DNA from: JADLDB01 sp040755835
GTDB lineage: Bacteria; Myxococcota; Myxococcia; Myxococcales; Myxococcaceae
DNA: 64,000 nucleotides
Direction of reading: 5' to 3'
Assembly: GCA_040755835.1 (NCBI GenBank)
Contig: JBFMAB010000006.1
Span: forward strand, 1-64,000
A program made the translations under genes and the position numbers. Shown piece after piece: positions 33,708-43,838 of this stretch. Below the pieces are notes generated by a model. It was not told where the DNA came from and did not search any database. It saw only the letters and a program-made list of their open reading frames with translations. Position 1 is the first letter of the stretch, and every line of letters starts with the position of its first letter.

Positions 33708-36281
33708 ATGGACGGCAGCCAATGGGCTCGTGTGAACGAGGTGTTCCACCGCGCGCTCGAACTCCAGGGCGAGGCCCGCGCGCAGTACCTCGCGCAGGCC
33801 TGCGGTGACGACGCCGCGCTGCTCGCCGAGGTGCGCTCGCTGCTCGAGGCCGACGCGCAGGCGAGCGGCTTCCTCGCGACGCCGGCCGCGGCCGCGCCAG
33901 CCGAGCAGGCGCCGAAGGAGGTCGGGCCGTGGCGCGTGGTGCGCGAGCTGGGCCGCGGCGGCATGGGCACCGTGTACCTCGCCGAGCGGGCCGACGGCGC
34001 CTTCAGCATGCCCGCGGCGCTCAAGGTGATGCGCCGCGGCCTCGACACCGACGATCTCCTCGCGCGCTTCCGCGACGAGCGGCAGATCCTCGCCGGCCTC
34101 GAGCACCCGAACATCGCCCGGCTGCTCGACGGCGGCGCCACGCCCGATGGCCGCCCCTGGCTCGCCATGGAGCTCGTCGAGGGCCTCAACCTGCTCGACT
34201 ACGCGAAGGCGCACGCGCTGGACCTGTCCGCGCGGCTCGCGCTGTTCAAGAAGCTGGCCGCGGCCGTGCAGTACGCGCACCGCAACCTCGTCGTGCACCG
34301 CGATCTCAAGCCCGGGAACGTGCTGGTCACCAGGGCCGGCGAGCCCAAGCTGCTCGACTTCGGCATCGCGAAGGTGCTCGACCCCGTCGCCGCCGACCAG
34401 CGCACGAAGACGGGCGAGCAGGTCCTCACCCCCGCCTACGCCAGCCCCGAGCAGGTGCGCGGCGAGCGCGTCACCACCGCCGCCGACGTGTGGGCGCTGG
34501 GCGTCGTGCTGTACGAGCTGTTGACCGGCCGCCGGCCCTTCGAGGGATCCGGCCAGACGCTGACGCGGGCGATCCTCGAGCAGGAGATGCCGCCGCCGCG
34601 CCTCGGGCCGGAGCTGGACGCGATCCTCTTCACCGCGCTGAGGAAGGAGCCGGAGCTGCGCTACCCGTCCGTGGAGGCGCTGGCCGAGGATCTCGACCGG
34701 CTGGCCACCGGCCTGCCGCTGCGCGCGCGACCCGCCACCGTCGGCTACCGCCTGGGGAAGTTCGTCCGGCGCAACCGCCTCGCGGTGGGCGCGGTGACGC
34801 TCGTCGGCCTGTCGCTCGCGGGCGGCGTGGTGGCCACGACGCTGCAGGCGCGGGAAGCCCGGCTGGCCCGTGAGCGCGCCGACGCGTCACGGGCCCGGGC
34901 GGAGGAGCTCGTCGACTTCATGCTGGGCGACCTCCGCCGGAAGCTGGAGCCGTCGAGCCGCCTCGACGTGCTGGAGGACGTGTCCAGGGCGGTGGAGGCC
35001 TACTTCGCCACGGTGCCCGCCGCCGAGTCCTCGCCCGAGCGCCGAGCGCGCACGCTGCAGCAGCTCGCCACGGTGAAGTTGGCGCAGTCGAAGACGGACG
35101 AGGCGGAGGCGCTGGTGAAGGCGTCGCGGGAGGCGCTGGCGCAGGCGCCCGCCTCCGCCGACGCCGAGCTGCTGCGCGCCGCCGCGGCGAACCTCGAAGG
35201 CCAGGTGCAGGAGGCCCGCGGCGACCTCGACCAGTCGCTCGCCGCCTTCGACCAGGCGCTGGCCGCGCTGAAGCCGCTCCACGCGAAGCGGCCCGGCGAT
35301 CTGCACGTGCTGGCGCTCACCGCCGACGCGTGGAACGACCGCGGCCGGCTCCTCTACTCCCTCGGTCGGACCGAAGACGCTCTCGCCGCCCACGAGGCCG
35401 CGGCGAAGCTGCTCGGCGCGTTGGACGCGCCCGGCCGTGAGGCGCGCTTCGTCCGCGCGAAGACGACGATGTACCTGGGCCGCGCGCAGGAGGCGCTCGG
35501 CCGCCTCGACGCCGCCGAGGCATCGTTCCGCCAGAACCTCGCGCTTTCCCGCGCGCTGCACGACGACTTCCCGCGCGACAACGAGCTCGAGGACAACCTG
35601 GCGGTCGCGCTCAACGATCTCGGCCGCGTCCTGCGCGTGTCCGGCAAGCCAGCCGAGGCGGAGCCGCTGGCGGTCGAGGCGGTCCACTTCAGCGAGATCG
35701 CCCTGGCGAGAGATCCGGACAACGCGGTGCGCATCGACGGCCTGTCCGCGAGCCACTCGTTCCTCGGCCGCGCACGCGAGGAGCTGGGGAAGCTCGAGCC
35801 GGCGCTCGCCGAGTTCCGCGAGGACGTGAAGCTGTCCGAACGGCTGCTCGCGAAGGAGCCCGACAACGCCCTGGTGCTGGCCGCCCTGGCCGACGGGCTC
35901 ACCAACATCGGCCGCGCCGAGCGCAAGCTGGGGCACGTAAAGGAGGCCCGCGAGGCGCACGAGCGCGCGCTGGCCTACCGGGAAGGCCTCGCCGCGAAGG
36001 ACGAGAGCTTCAAGGTGGACGTGGCGGTGTCCCGCCTCGAGCTCGGCCGCGTGCAGCGCCTCGCGAAGGAAGATCCGCGCGCGTCCTTCGAGGCGGCGCG
36101 CGCCACCTTCCAGGAGATCGCCGGCGCCGAGGACGCCCCGGCGAAGCAGCGCGGGCGCCTGGCGCAGGTGCTGCTCGAGCTGGACCGGAAAGACGAGGCG
36201 CGGCCGATCGTCGAGGCGCTCCGCGCGTCGGGGGCGATCGACGCCGAACTCAAGGAGCTGGCCGCCCGGCACGGCCTCTGA
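33708..36281 (+). CDS. Transmembrane Ser/Thr protein kinase with TPR sensor region
   Basis: An 857-residue kinase. A helical N-terminal domain (WARVNEVFHRALELQGEARA, found in kinases paired with TIGR02999 sigma factors) precedes the Hanks-type kinase domain (about 75-335): GRGGMGTVY at 82-90, Lys106, HRDLKPGNVL with Asp199, DFG with Asp217, and ASPEQVRGE. A membrane helix is at about 357-378. The outside region of about 470 residues contains TPR-like repeats. It has no PASTA repeats. The ATG at 33708 lacks a clear Shine-Dalgarno element and lies only 27 nt from the divergent sigma-factor start. An open frame further upstream is not coding. Confidence 0.92.
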   Translation: MDGSQWARVNEVFHRALELQGEARAQYLAQACGDDAALLAEVRSLLEADAQASGFLATPAAAAPAEQAPKEVGPWRVVRELGRGGMGTVYLAERADGAFSMPAALKVMRRGLDTDDLLARFRDERQILAGLEHPNIARLLDGGATPDGRPWLAMELVEGLNLLDYAKAHALDLSARLALFKKLAAAVQYAHRNLVVHRDLKPGNVLVTRAGEPKLLDFGIAKVLDPVAADQRTKTGEQVLTPAYASPEQVRGERVTTAADVWALGVVLYELLTGRRPFEGSGQTLTRAILEQEMPPPRLGPELDAILFTALRKEPELRYPSVEALAEDLDRLATGLPLRARPATVGYRLGKFVRRNRLAVGAVTLVGLSLAGGVVATTLQAREARLARERADASRARAEELVDFMLGDLRRKLEPSSRLDVLEDVSRAVEAYFATVPAAESSPERRARTLQQLATVKLAQSKTDEAEALVKASREALAQAPASADAELLRAAAANLEGQVQEARGDLDQSLAAFDQALAALKPLHAKRPGDLHVLALTADAWNDRGRLLYSLGRTEDALAAHEAAAKLLGALDAPGREARFVRAKTTMYLGRAQEALGRLDAAEASFRQNLALSRALHDDFPRDNELEDNLAVALNDLGRVLRVSGKPAEAEPLAVEAVHFSEIALARDPDNAVRIDGLSASHSFLGRAREELGKLEPALAEFREDVKLSERLLAKEPDNALVLAALADGLTNIGRAERKLGHVKEAREAHERALAYREGLAAKDESFKVDVAVSRLELGRVQRLAKEDPRASFEAARATFQEIAGAEDAPAKQRGRLAQVLLELDRKDEARPIVEALRASGAIDAELKELAARHGL

Positions 36282-36287
36282 CCGAAC

Positions 36288-37097
36288 TCACGGCGCGGTG
36301 CGCGGGTTGCCCTGCGCGTCGACGTCCAGCACCGGCACGTCCTCGGGCGGCGACAGATCGAACAGCGTGAGGTCCGGCGGCTCGTTGACGGTGACGTCCT
36401 TCCAGGTGAGCTCGACGGTCGTCTTCGCGCTCGGGGCGACCAGCTGGATGCGCCGGGGCAACGTGACGGCGCCGTAGTCGGCGATGTCGCCAAACTCGAC
36501 GTCGTACGCGGTGATCCCCTGCACGGTGCTCTTCACCACGCGGTGCGAGGGCGGCCGCACGTGCAGCGTCTGCGCCACGGCGCCGCGCTTCAGCGTCAGC
36601 ACGTACACCCCCAGCTTCTCGTCCACCGCCAGCTCGCTGGACTCGGGTGGAATGCGCGGCGCGCGGCCCAGCATCAGCGCGGTCAGCTCGGCGGGCGGCA
36701 GCACCACCGGCAGGAAGCGCCCGAGGTTCGCCGGCGACGCCGGACCCCGGAAGTACTTCCCTTCCTTCGCGTCGTAGAGCCCGAAGTCCTTCCCGTCCGT
36801 CACCAGCACGCCCTGCGGCCGGTTGAAGAAGTCGAGCTGCTCGATGTGGATGAAGGCCGGGTGCGCCACCGCGACGAAGAGGCCCACGCTGCCTTTGCCC
36901 TGCGGCGCGTCGACGTACAGCTTGCCGTCCCCCTTGATCGCGACCACCTGCGCCTCGGCCTGCGCCACGCGCTTGAGCAGCTCCTCGGCGCTCTTCGCCT
37001 CCCCGTCCCTGCCGAAGTCGAGGTGCGGGCGGGGGCAGCCGGTGAACAGCACGACGGCCAGGGGAAGAAGCGCCAGCGCGCGGCGTTGAGGGAACAT
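36288..37097 (-). CDS. DUF4292/LolB-like lipoprotein
   Basis: A 269-residue lipoprotein. The signal peptide MFPQRRALALLPLAVVLFTG leads into lipidated Cys21 (TGCPRP). The body is a beta-rich half-barrel as in LolB/DUF4292 proteins (VVAIKGDGKLYVDAPQGKGS, AFIHIEQLDFFNRP, VLVTDGKDFGLYDAKEGKYF). Proteins of this fold bind lipids or lipoproteins in the periplasm. The specific family is inferred from pattern only. It is divergent from exbB with 40 nt between starts, and convergent with the kinase with 6 nt between stops. Confidence 0.7.
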   Translation of the reverse strand: MFPQRRALALLPLAVVLFTGCPRPHLDFGRDGEAKSAEELLKRVAQAEAQVVAIKGDGKLYVDAPQGKGSVGLFVAVAHPAFIHIEQLDFFNRPQGVLVTDGKDFGLYDAKEGKYFRGPASPANLGRFLPVVLPPAELTALMLGRAPRIPPESSELAVDEKLGVYVLTLKRGAVAQTLHVRPPSHRVVKSTVQGITAYDVEFGDIADYGAVTLPRRIQLVAPSAKTTVELTWKDVTVNEPPDLTLFDLSPPEDVPVLDVDAQGNPRTAP

Positions 37098-37137
37098 GGC
37101 GTCGGGCCCTCGATACCGCTAATACCCGCCTTCGCAA

Positions 37138-37869
37138 ATGACCTTCGACGAGCTGATCCACTACCTGCGCCTGGGCGGCGTCACCATCGCGGTCATCCTC
37201 ACCGCGTCGGTGCTGGCCGTGGGCCTGGCGATCGAGCGGCTGATCGCGCTGTGGGGCGTCAGCGGCAAGACGCTGGAGCTGGGCCAGCAGATCGCGCGGC
37301 ACCTGTTGCGCGGTGACGTGGCCGCCGCGCGCTCGGCGGCCGATCGCTCCACGCTGGTCGCGGCCGACCTGTTCCGCGCCGGCTTCGAGCGCGCGGCGAA
37401 GACGACCGGCCCCCACCTCGACGCCGCGGTCGATCGCGAGCGCGTGCAGGTCGCCCTCAAGCTGAAGCGCGGGCTGTGGATCCTCGGCACCATCGGCGCG
37501 ACGGCGCCCTTCGTCGGCCTCTTCGGTACGGTGTGGGGCATCATGCGCAGCTTCCGCGACCTCGGCCTCGACGTGAGCGCGGGCGGCACCGGCGGCTCGG
37601 CCGCGGTGATGAGCGGCATTTCCGAGGCGCTGATCGCCACCGCCGTCGGCATCATCGTCGCGGTCGAGGCGGTGGTGCTGTTCAACTACTTCCAGTCGCG
37701 GCTCTCACGGCTCAACGTCGAGCTCAAGCTGATCGCCGAGGAGTTCGTCGAGCTGCTCCGCGAGGCCGCGCCGGGCGGCCGGCTGCCGGCCAACGGCACG
37801 CCGTCCAGCAGCGACGCCGTGTCCACCCCCTCCGACGCGACGGCCAGCCCGGCCGCCGGGAACCCGTGA
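37138..37869 (+). CDS. exbB: ExbB/TolQ/MotA-type proton channel
   Basis: A 243-residue inner-membrane protein with three helices (about 12-33, 121-145, 163-190). The family core is intact (GLWILGTIGATAPFVGLFGTVWGIMRSF, then EALIATAVGIIVAVEAVVLFNYF). With the downstream ExbD it uses the proton-motive force to energise an outer-membrane process. The Pro/Ser/Ala-rich C-terminus is of low complexity. Nine bases separate it from exbD. No TonB gene is present in the window. Confidence 0.92.
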   Translation: MTFDELIHYLRLGGVTIAVILTASVLAVGLAIERLIALWGVSGKTLELGQQIARHLLRGDVAAARSAADRSTLVAADLFRAGFERAAKTTGPHLDAAVDRERVQVALKLKRGLWILGTIGATAPFVGLFGTVWGIMRSFRDLGLDVSAGGTGGSAAVMSGISEALIATAVGIIVAVEAVVLFNYFQSRLSRLNVELKLIAEEFVELLREAAPGGRLPANGTPSSSDAVSTPSDATASPAAGNP

Positions 37870-37878
37870 GCCCTTTTC

Positions 37879-38343
37879 ATGGCGATGGGGCGCGTACCCG
37901 GGACGGATGATGAGACGGGCGGCGACGACGCCGTCTTCTCGGACATCAACATCACGCCGCTCACCGACATCTTCCTCGTGCTGCTGATCATCTTCATGGT
38001 GACCAGCTCCGTCATCGTCAACGCCGGCGGCGGGCCGAAGGCGGGCCTCAAGGTGAACCTGCCGCAGGGCGGCGCGGCCGACGTGGCGGCGCAGCCGACC
38101 GATCTCTCCGTGGCGATCCTCTCCGACGGGCGCATCGTGCTCGGCGGCGACGTGGTGAACACCGACGAGCTCAAGGCCGCGTTCGAGAAGGCGAAGAACG
38201 CGAACGCCGAGACGCTGGTCATCGTCCAGGCCGACGAGGGTGTGCCCCACGGCAAGGTGGTGGAGGTCATGGAACTCGCCAAGGGCGCCGGCCTCGGCCA
38301 GCTCGCCATCGGCGTGCGCGAAGGCGGCCCGAGCGGAAAGTAG
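37879..38343 (+). CDS. exbD: ExbD/TolR biopolymer transport protein
   Basis: A 154-residue protein with a single N-terminal helix carrying the essential proton-pathway aspartate (NITPLTDIFLVLLIIFMV) and a periplasmic domain ending in VVEVMELAKGAGLGQLAIGV. It partners with ExbB. The start (MAMGRVPGTDDE) has only a weak ribosome site; a GTG a few codons later is possible. The stop lies 2 nt from the convergent hydrolase fragment. Confidence 0.9.
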   Translation: MAMGRVPGTDDETGGDDAVFSDINITPLTDIFLVLLIIFMVTSSVIVNAGGGPKAGLKVNLPQGGAADVAAQPTDLSVAILSDGRIVLGGDVVNTDELKAAFEKAKNANAETLVIVQADEGVPHGKVVEVMELAKGAGLGQLAIGVREGGPSGK

Positions 38344-38345
38344 CG

Positions 38346-38642
38346 TCAGGGCGCCCGCACGAAGCGGAACACCTCGTCGCGCGCCGCCGCCACGTCCCAC
38401 ACGGCGTTGTGCCCGGCACCGGGCGCCTCCACGAAGCGCGCCTGCGGCAACTTCTCGGCGAGCGCCTGGCCGAGTTCGAACGGAACCACTTCGTCGCGGG
38501 TGCCGTGCACCACCAGCACCGGCTGCGCCGGCTCGCGCGGCGCGGGGAACAGCAGGCTGCGCTGCGCGGCGAACAGCAGCACGCACAGCGCGAGGTAGCC
38601 GGTCACGAGGGAGCCGACGGCGCAGAGCGCCATGCGCCTCAC
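38346..38642 (-). pseudogene. Internally deleted alpha/beta hydrolase (BEM46-like)
   Basis: A 98-codon frame that joins the N-terminal membrane anchor typical of BEM46/YfhR hydrolases (GSLVTGYLALCVLLFAAQRS, LLFPAPREPA) directly to the C-terminal part of the fold (PVLVVHGTRDEVVPFELGQA, then GAGHNAVWD). The oxyanion segment, nucleophile elbow and cap (about 150 residues) are absent. The Asp and His positions remain but no nucleophile Ser is present. The frame is intact and its GTG overlaps the upstream reductase stop as GTGA, so it is still translated in principle. It may be a decayed gene or a small anchored protein with a new role. Confidence 0.65.
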
Positions 38643-39388
38643 CAGACGAACGGTATCAGCGCCTTGCGCGACTTCGGGTAGTCGGGAAACGTCTCCCGGT
38701 ACCAGCGGTGGTTCGCGATCGCCCGCGGCGCCAGGTTGGCGAAGGTGAACGCCGCGAAGGCCCACGCCGCGAGCGTCTGCGCGGCGATCGCGAAGCCCAC
38801 CCACTCGAGCAGCTCGCCCAGGTAGTTCGGCGCGCTGACCCAGGCGAAGGCCCCGCCCGTGGGAATCTTGTAGCCCGTCTCGCCCGGCGCCCGGAGCGTG
38901 CGCAGCACGTGATCGGAGTGGACGTTGAGCGCCATCGCCCCGAGGAAGATCGCCGCGCCTACGAAGAACGGCACGTCGAAGGCGCGCGGCGCGAGGCTGC
39001 CCGCGTTGCCCGAGGCGTTCAGCACGTTGAACACGATCGCCAGGCCCACCGTGAGCCACGAGTGCGGCTTGCCGCCCTGGATGAGCGCGGGAAAGACGAA
39101 GGTGCGCTGCGCGTAGTGCGTGAGCCACAAGAGCCCGAGCGCGACGACGAGCGGGTCCCCGAAGTGAGGGTTGGCGAACCACACCGCCGCGAACAGGAAC
39201 ACCGACGGCGACTCCATGATCACCCAGCCCCGCTTCGCGCTCACCGACGGGCCCCAGCCCTGGCGGTGGTGACGGCCATAGGGCGCGTTGACGAAGAAGA
39301 GGATCGGGAAGACCAGCGCGGCCATCACCAGCACCACCCTGGGCGCGAGGCGGACGAGCGGTTCGACGTTTGACCAGAACCCGGACAT
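38639..39388 (-). CDS. Steroid 5-alpha-reductase-family membrane enzyme
   Basis: A 249-residue multi-helix membrane protein of the 3-oxo-5-alpha-steroid 4-dehydrogenase family, which reduces delta-4 or related enone double bonds with NADPH. The C-terminal domain is well preserved (LNVHSDHVLRTLRAPGETGYK, SAPNYLGELLEWVGFA, NHRWYRETFPDYPKSRKALI ending PFVW). Such genes are common in eukaryotes and sporadic in bacteria, and some myxobacteria make sterols. The substrate could be a steroid, an enoyl-lipid or a polyprenol. Its neighbours include an acyl-CoA dehydrogenase upstream and a hydrolase fragment downstream. Confidence 0.85.
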   Translation of the reverse strand: MSGFWSNVEPLVRLAPRVVLVMAALVFPILFFVNAPYGRHHRQGWGPSVSAKRGWVIMESPSVFLFAAVWFANPHFGDPLVVALGLLWLTHYAQRTFVFPALIQGGKPHSWLTVGLAIVFNVLNASGNAGSLAPRAFDVPFFVGAAIFLGAMALNVHSDHVLRTLRAPGETGYKIPTGGAFAWVSAPNYLGELLEWVGFAIAAQTLAAWAFAAFTFANLAPRAIANHRWYRETFPDYPKSRKALIPFVW

Positions 39389-39451
39389 GACGGAGGGCCC
39401 GACGTTACGGCCGCCGGGCCCTCTTCGCGACGGCGAATCGTCCCGAAGGCT

Positions 39452-41293
<1,842 letters not shown>

Positions 41294-41351
41294 GCAGCAG
41301 CTCCTGCGCGCGAAGGGCTCCGACGCGGCCGGAGCCTGAATGAAGACGCAA

Positions 41352-41375
41352 CGTCACGGAAACGCGTCCGTAACG
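41352..41375. promoter_or_regulatory. Imperfect 24-bp palindrome, possible operator for the acyl-CoA dehydrogenase
   Basis: The half-site CGTnACGGAnnCG (n = mismatch) is repeated in inverted orientation, so 18 of 24 positions are symmetric. It lies 59-82 nt upstream of the acyl-CoA dehydrogenase start in the only sizeable gap of the lipid-gene cluster. Size and symmetry fit a TetR-type repressor site, as often controls fatty-acid oxidation genes. No regulator gene is adjacent. A separate hairpin (GGCTCCG arms) lies at 41316-41336. Confidence 0.4.
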
Positions 41376-41454
41376 CGGTGCATCCTGAGCCGCTGCTGAT
41401 TCTGAAGTCAACGCCTTTCGACGCAACGCGTTGAAGACCCGGCAAGCCCCACCG

Positions 41455-42165
41455 CTACTTCTTCTTTTTCTTCCCGGGCTTCGCCCTGGCGGGCTTCTTC
41501 GGTTTCGTCGGCTTCTTCGGGGCGGGTTTCTTCGCCTTCCCCGGCTTCGCGGGCCTGTCGGGCTTCTTCGGCGCGGCCTCGCCCGGCTTCGCCTTCGCGG
41601 CCTGCGCTGCCGGCGCCTTGCCGGAGGCAGCGCGCGCGGCCGGTGGCGGGGGCGCGGGCGCGGTGAGGATCGACTCGCGCGGCACGTTGACGATCAGCGG
41701 CTGCTGGCCGGTGCGGAAGCGGTTCTCGTCCTCCACCGAATAGAAGACCTTCAGCGTCACCGCGCCGCGCACGACGAGCTCGCCCTTCTGGTTCTCGGCC
41801 CACACGTCGAGCTCGATGAAGTAGCGCCCGTCCTGCCCGTGGCGATCGCTGACGCGGCCCTTGCAAACGAGCGTGTCGCCCGGCCACAGCACGCGAATGA
41901 ACTTCACGGTCAGCTTCTTCACCTGGGCGCCGCGCGCCCAGTCGGTGACGAGCTGGCCCAGAAAGCCCATGCCCAGCGACGACGGGGCCAGCACCGACGG
42001 CATGCCCAGCGCGCGCGCGGCGATCTCGTCAACGAAGATCGGGTTGAAGTCGCCGGTGGCGCCCGCGTAGCGCGCGAGCTGCACGCGGTCGATCGGCGCC
42101 TTCGCCAACGCCGGCAGCTCGTCACCGACGCGGGTGTTCTCGAAGTAGAGCTTGCGCGGCGGCAT
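41455..42165 (-). CDS. MaoC-like hot-dog dehydratase with Lys/Pro/Ala-rich histone-like tail
   Basis: A 236-residue protein. Residues 1-155 form a MaoC/(R)-hydratase hot-dog domain with the catalytic region ARYAGATGDFNPIFVDEIAA (Asp39, His replaced by Phe/Val positions) and WPGDTLVCKGRV. The last ~70 residues are an extremely basic repeat (KPGKAKKPAPKKPTKPKKPA ending KKKKK), like a histone H1-type tail. It lies directly after a second hot-dog gene; such pairs form heterodimeric (3R)-hydroxyacyl dehydratases. The tail is not part of the enzyme family and may bind nucleic acid or acidic surfaces. Confidence 0.8.
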   Translation of the reverse strand: MPPRKLYFENTRVGDELPALAKAPIDRVQLARYAGATGDFNPIFVDEIAARALGMPSVLAPSSLGMGFLGQLVTDWARGAQVKKLTVKFIRVLWPGDTLVCKGRVSDRHGQDGRYFIELDVWAENQKGELVVRGAVTLKVFYSVEDENRFRTGQQPLIVNVPRESILTAPAPPPPAARAASGKAPAAQAAKAKPGEAAPKKPDRPAKPGKAKKPAPKKPTKPKKPARAKPGKKKKK

Positions 42166-42612
42166 TCAGGTCTCCCTCCCCCCGCGGACGACGAAGGTGC
42201 GGCGGGAGCGGTACACCACCTTGCCCTCCTGGTCGCGGCCCTCGTCCTCCACCACGGCGACCTCCACCTTGCCCGCGGGGCCCGGGCGCTCGGTGACCTC
42301 CGTCACGCGCGTCGTCACCAGCAAGGCGTCGCCCGCGACGATCGGCCGCTCGTACTCGATCGTCTGCTCCGCCAGCAGCAGGTTGCGGGTCGGCACGCCG
42401 AGCAGATCCTTCAGCTCGAGGCCCGCGGTGAAGCTGCACGGGAAGGCCGGCGGCACGGTGATGGTCGAGAAGCCCGACGCGCGGGCGTACTCGTGATCGA
42501 AGTACAGCGGGTTGAGATCTCCCAGGGCCTCGGCGAAGCGGCGAATGGCGCCCTTCTCCACCTCGTGCAGCGTCGGCGGCGTCGTTCGTCCCACGGCGTT
42601 GCGTTCGAGCAT
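42166..42612 (-). CDS. MaoC-family N-terminal-type dehydratase subunit
   Basis: A 148-residue hot-dog protein of the FAS1-type dehydratase (HadA-like) class (IRRFAEALGDLNPLYFDHEY, TITVPPAFPCSFTAGLELKD, TIEYERPIVAGDALLVTTRV). The stop codon is immediately followed by the ATG of the second hot-dog gene, so the two are coupled and probably form a dehydratase heterodimer of a fatty acid or polyketide-like cycle. The ATG at 42612 starts the domain; an open frame upstream is antisense to other genes. Confidence 0.82.
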   Translation of the reverse strand: MLERNAVGRTTPPTLHEVEKGAIRRFAEALGDLNPLYFDHEYARASGFSTITVPPAFPCSFTAGLELKDLLGVPTRNLLLAEQTIEYERPIVAGDALLVTTRVTEVTERPGPAGKVEVAVVEDEGRDQEGKVVYRSRRTFVVRGGRET

Positions 42613-42671
42613 CACGGCATGTCCCCTTTGCGGAAGTCCCTTCGATGCTGCGTGTCGAAACCCCTCGTCGC

Positions 42672-43715
42672 CTAGCGCCCCGCTGGCAGCTCCAGCACGG
42701 TCAAGAGCCCCGCGTCGGCCGCGACCACGCGCGGCGCCGCGTGCACCACCAGGTTCGCCGTGGCGCGATCGCCCGGCAGCCCCCCGGGGATCGCCAGGCG
42801 CAGCTTCGGCTCGGCGTCGAGCTCCACCGTGTCGGCCGCATCGTCCACGCCCACGGCGATGGTCAGCTCGAGGCGCACCCGTTCCTGCCCTTCGGCCAGC
42901 GCGACCGCCACCTGGTGAATCCCCGCGACCCGGCCCTTCTTCACCGGCCACGCCCCGGTAAAGATGTCTTCCTCCGCGAAGACGGGCGTCAGCTCCTCCT
43001 CGTAGTCGTCGCAGTCGAGGCCCAGGCCCAGCGCGCACAGCGCCGCCGACTCCACGAGTCCCACGTGGCCCATCTCGTCCTGGTCGACGAGGCGGAAGAA
43101 CTCCTCTTCGGTCAGGCCCGCGCCCACCTTGCGCTGCAGCGCCGGCCGCCGCGTCGCCGCGTCCACCACGCGCGACACCTTCGCGTGACGCACCGGCCCG
43201 CACACCTGGCCCAACGTCGCCACCAGGCGATCCATCACGAAGCCCGGGTTCACCCCCGTGCCCACCACGCCGGTGCCCGCGCGGGCCGCGGCGCGCTCCA
43301 GCTTCTCGGCCAGCTTCGGGTGGTGGAACCAGGGGAAGGCGAGCTCCTCGCAGGTGCTCACCACGTGCATCCCGTGCGACAGCGCCTCGAGCACCTGGTC
43401 CGCCACCTGCGCCAGCTTCGAGCCCGTCGCGTGCAGCAGCACCACGCCCTTCCGCCGGCCGACCGCCTGCGCCAGCGTGGGCTGCACCTTGAAGGTGCCC
43501 GCGGGCATCCCCAGCACCTCGGTCAGCGTCTTCCCCGCGAGCGACGGGCTGCGATCGACCGCGCCGATCACCTCGACCTCTTCCGACTGCAGCGCCGCGC
43601 GCGCGATCTCCTGTCCGATGAAGCCCAGGCCCATCACGATCACCGGCACCGGGCCGTCCGACGGGGGTGCCGCGCGCGCTGTCCGAAGGTGCCCGCTCCC
43701 GCCGCTGTGGGCCAT
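42672..43715 (-). CDS. DapB-fold NAD(P)H-dependent dehydrogenase (dihydrodipicolinate reductase-like)
   Basis: A 347-residue protein with a Rossmann nucleotide-binding start (PVIVMGLGFIGQEIARAALQ, about 23-42), IGAVDRSPSLAGKTLTEVLG, a catalytic-type stretch VVLLHATGSKLAQVADQVLE and a large C-terminal domain. It resembles amine or 2,4-diaminopentanoate dehydrogenase-type members of the DapB fold more than true lysine-pathway DapB, which is ~270 residues. The reaction is unknown. It ends 59 nt upstream of the hot-dog pair and is divergent from the HD-GYP gene. Confidence 0.7.
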   Translation of the reverse strand: MAHSGGSGHLRTARAAPPSDGPVPVIVMGLGFIGQEIARAALQSEEVEVIGAVDRSPSLAGKTLTEVLGMPAGTFKVQPTLAQAVGRRKGVVLLHATGSKLAQVADQVLEALSHGMHVVSTCEELAFPWFHHPKLAEKLERAAARAGTGVVGTGVNPGFVMDRLVATLGQVCGPVRHAKVSRVVDAATRRPALQRKVGAGLTEEEFFRLVDQDEMGHVGLVESAALCALGLGLDCDDYEEELTPVFAEEDIFTGAWPVKKGRVAGIHQVAVALAEGQERVRLELTIAVGVDDAADTVELDAEPKLRLAIPGGLPGDRATANLVVHAAPRVVAADAGLLTVLELPAGR

Positions 43716-43838
43716 GGGCGCCGATGGTAGACGACGCCTGAACGGCCCGGCCAGAAAATGCCGGCGACGCCCCCTCGGAGGCGCTCGGCAAATTGCCCGT
43801 AACCCACTGAAACGACGGGCCGATTCGGGCTTCGAGCC

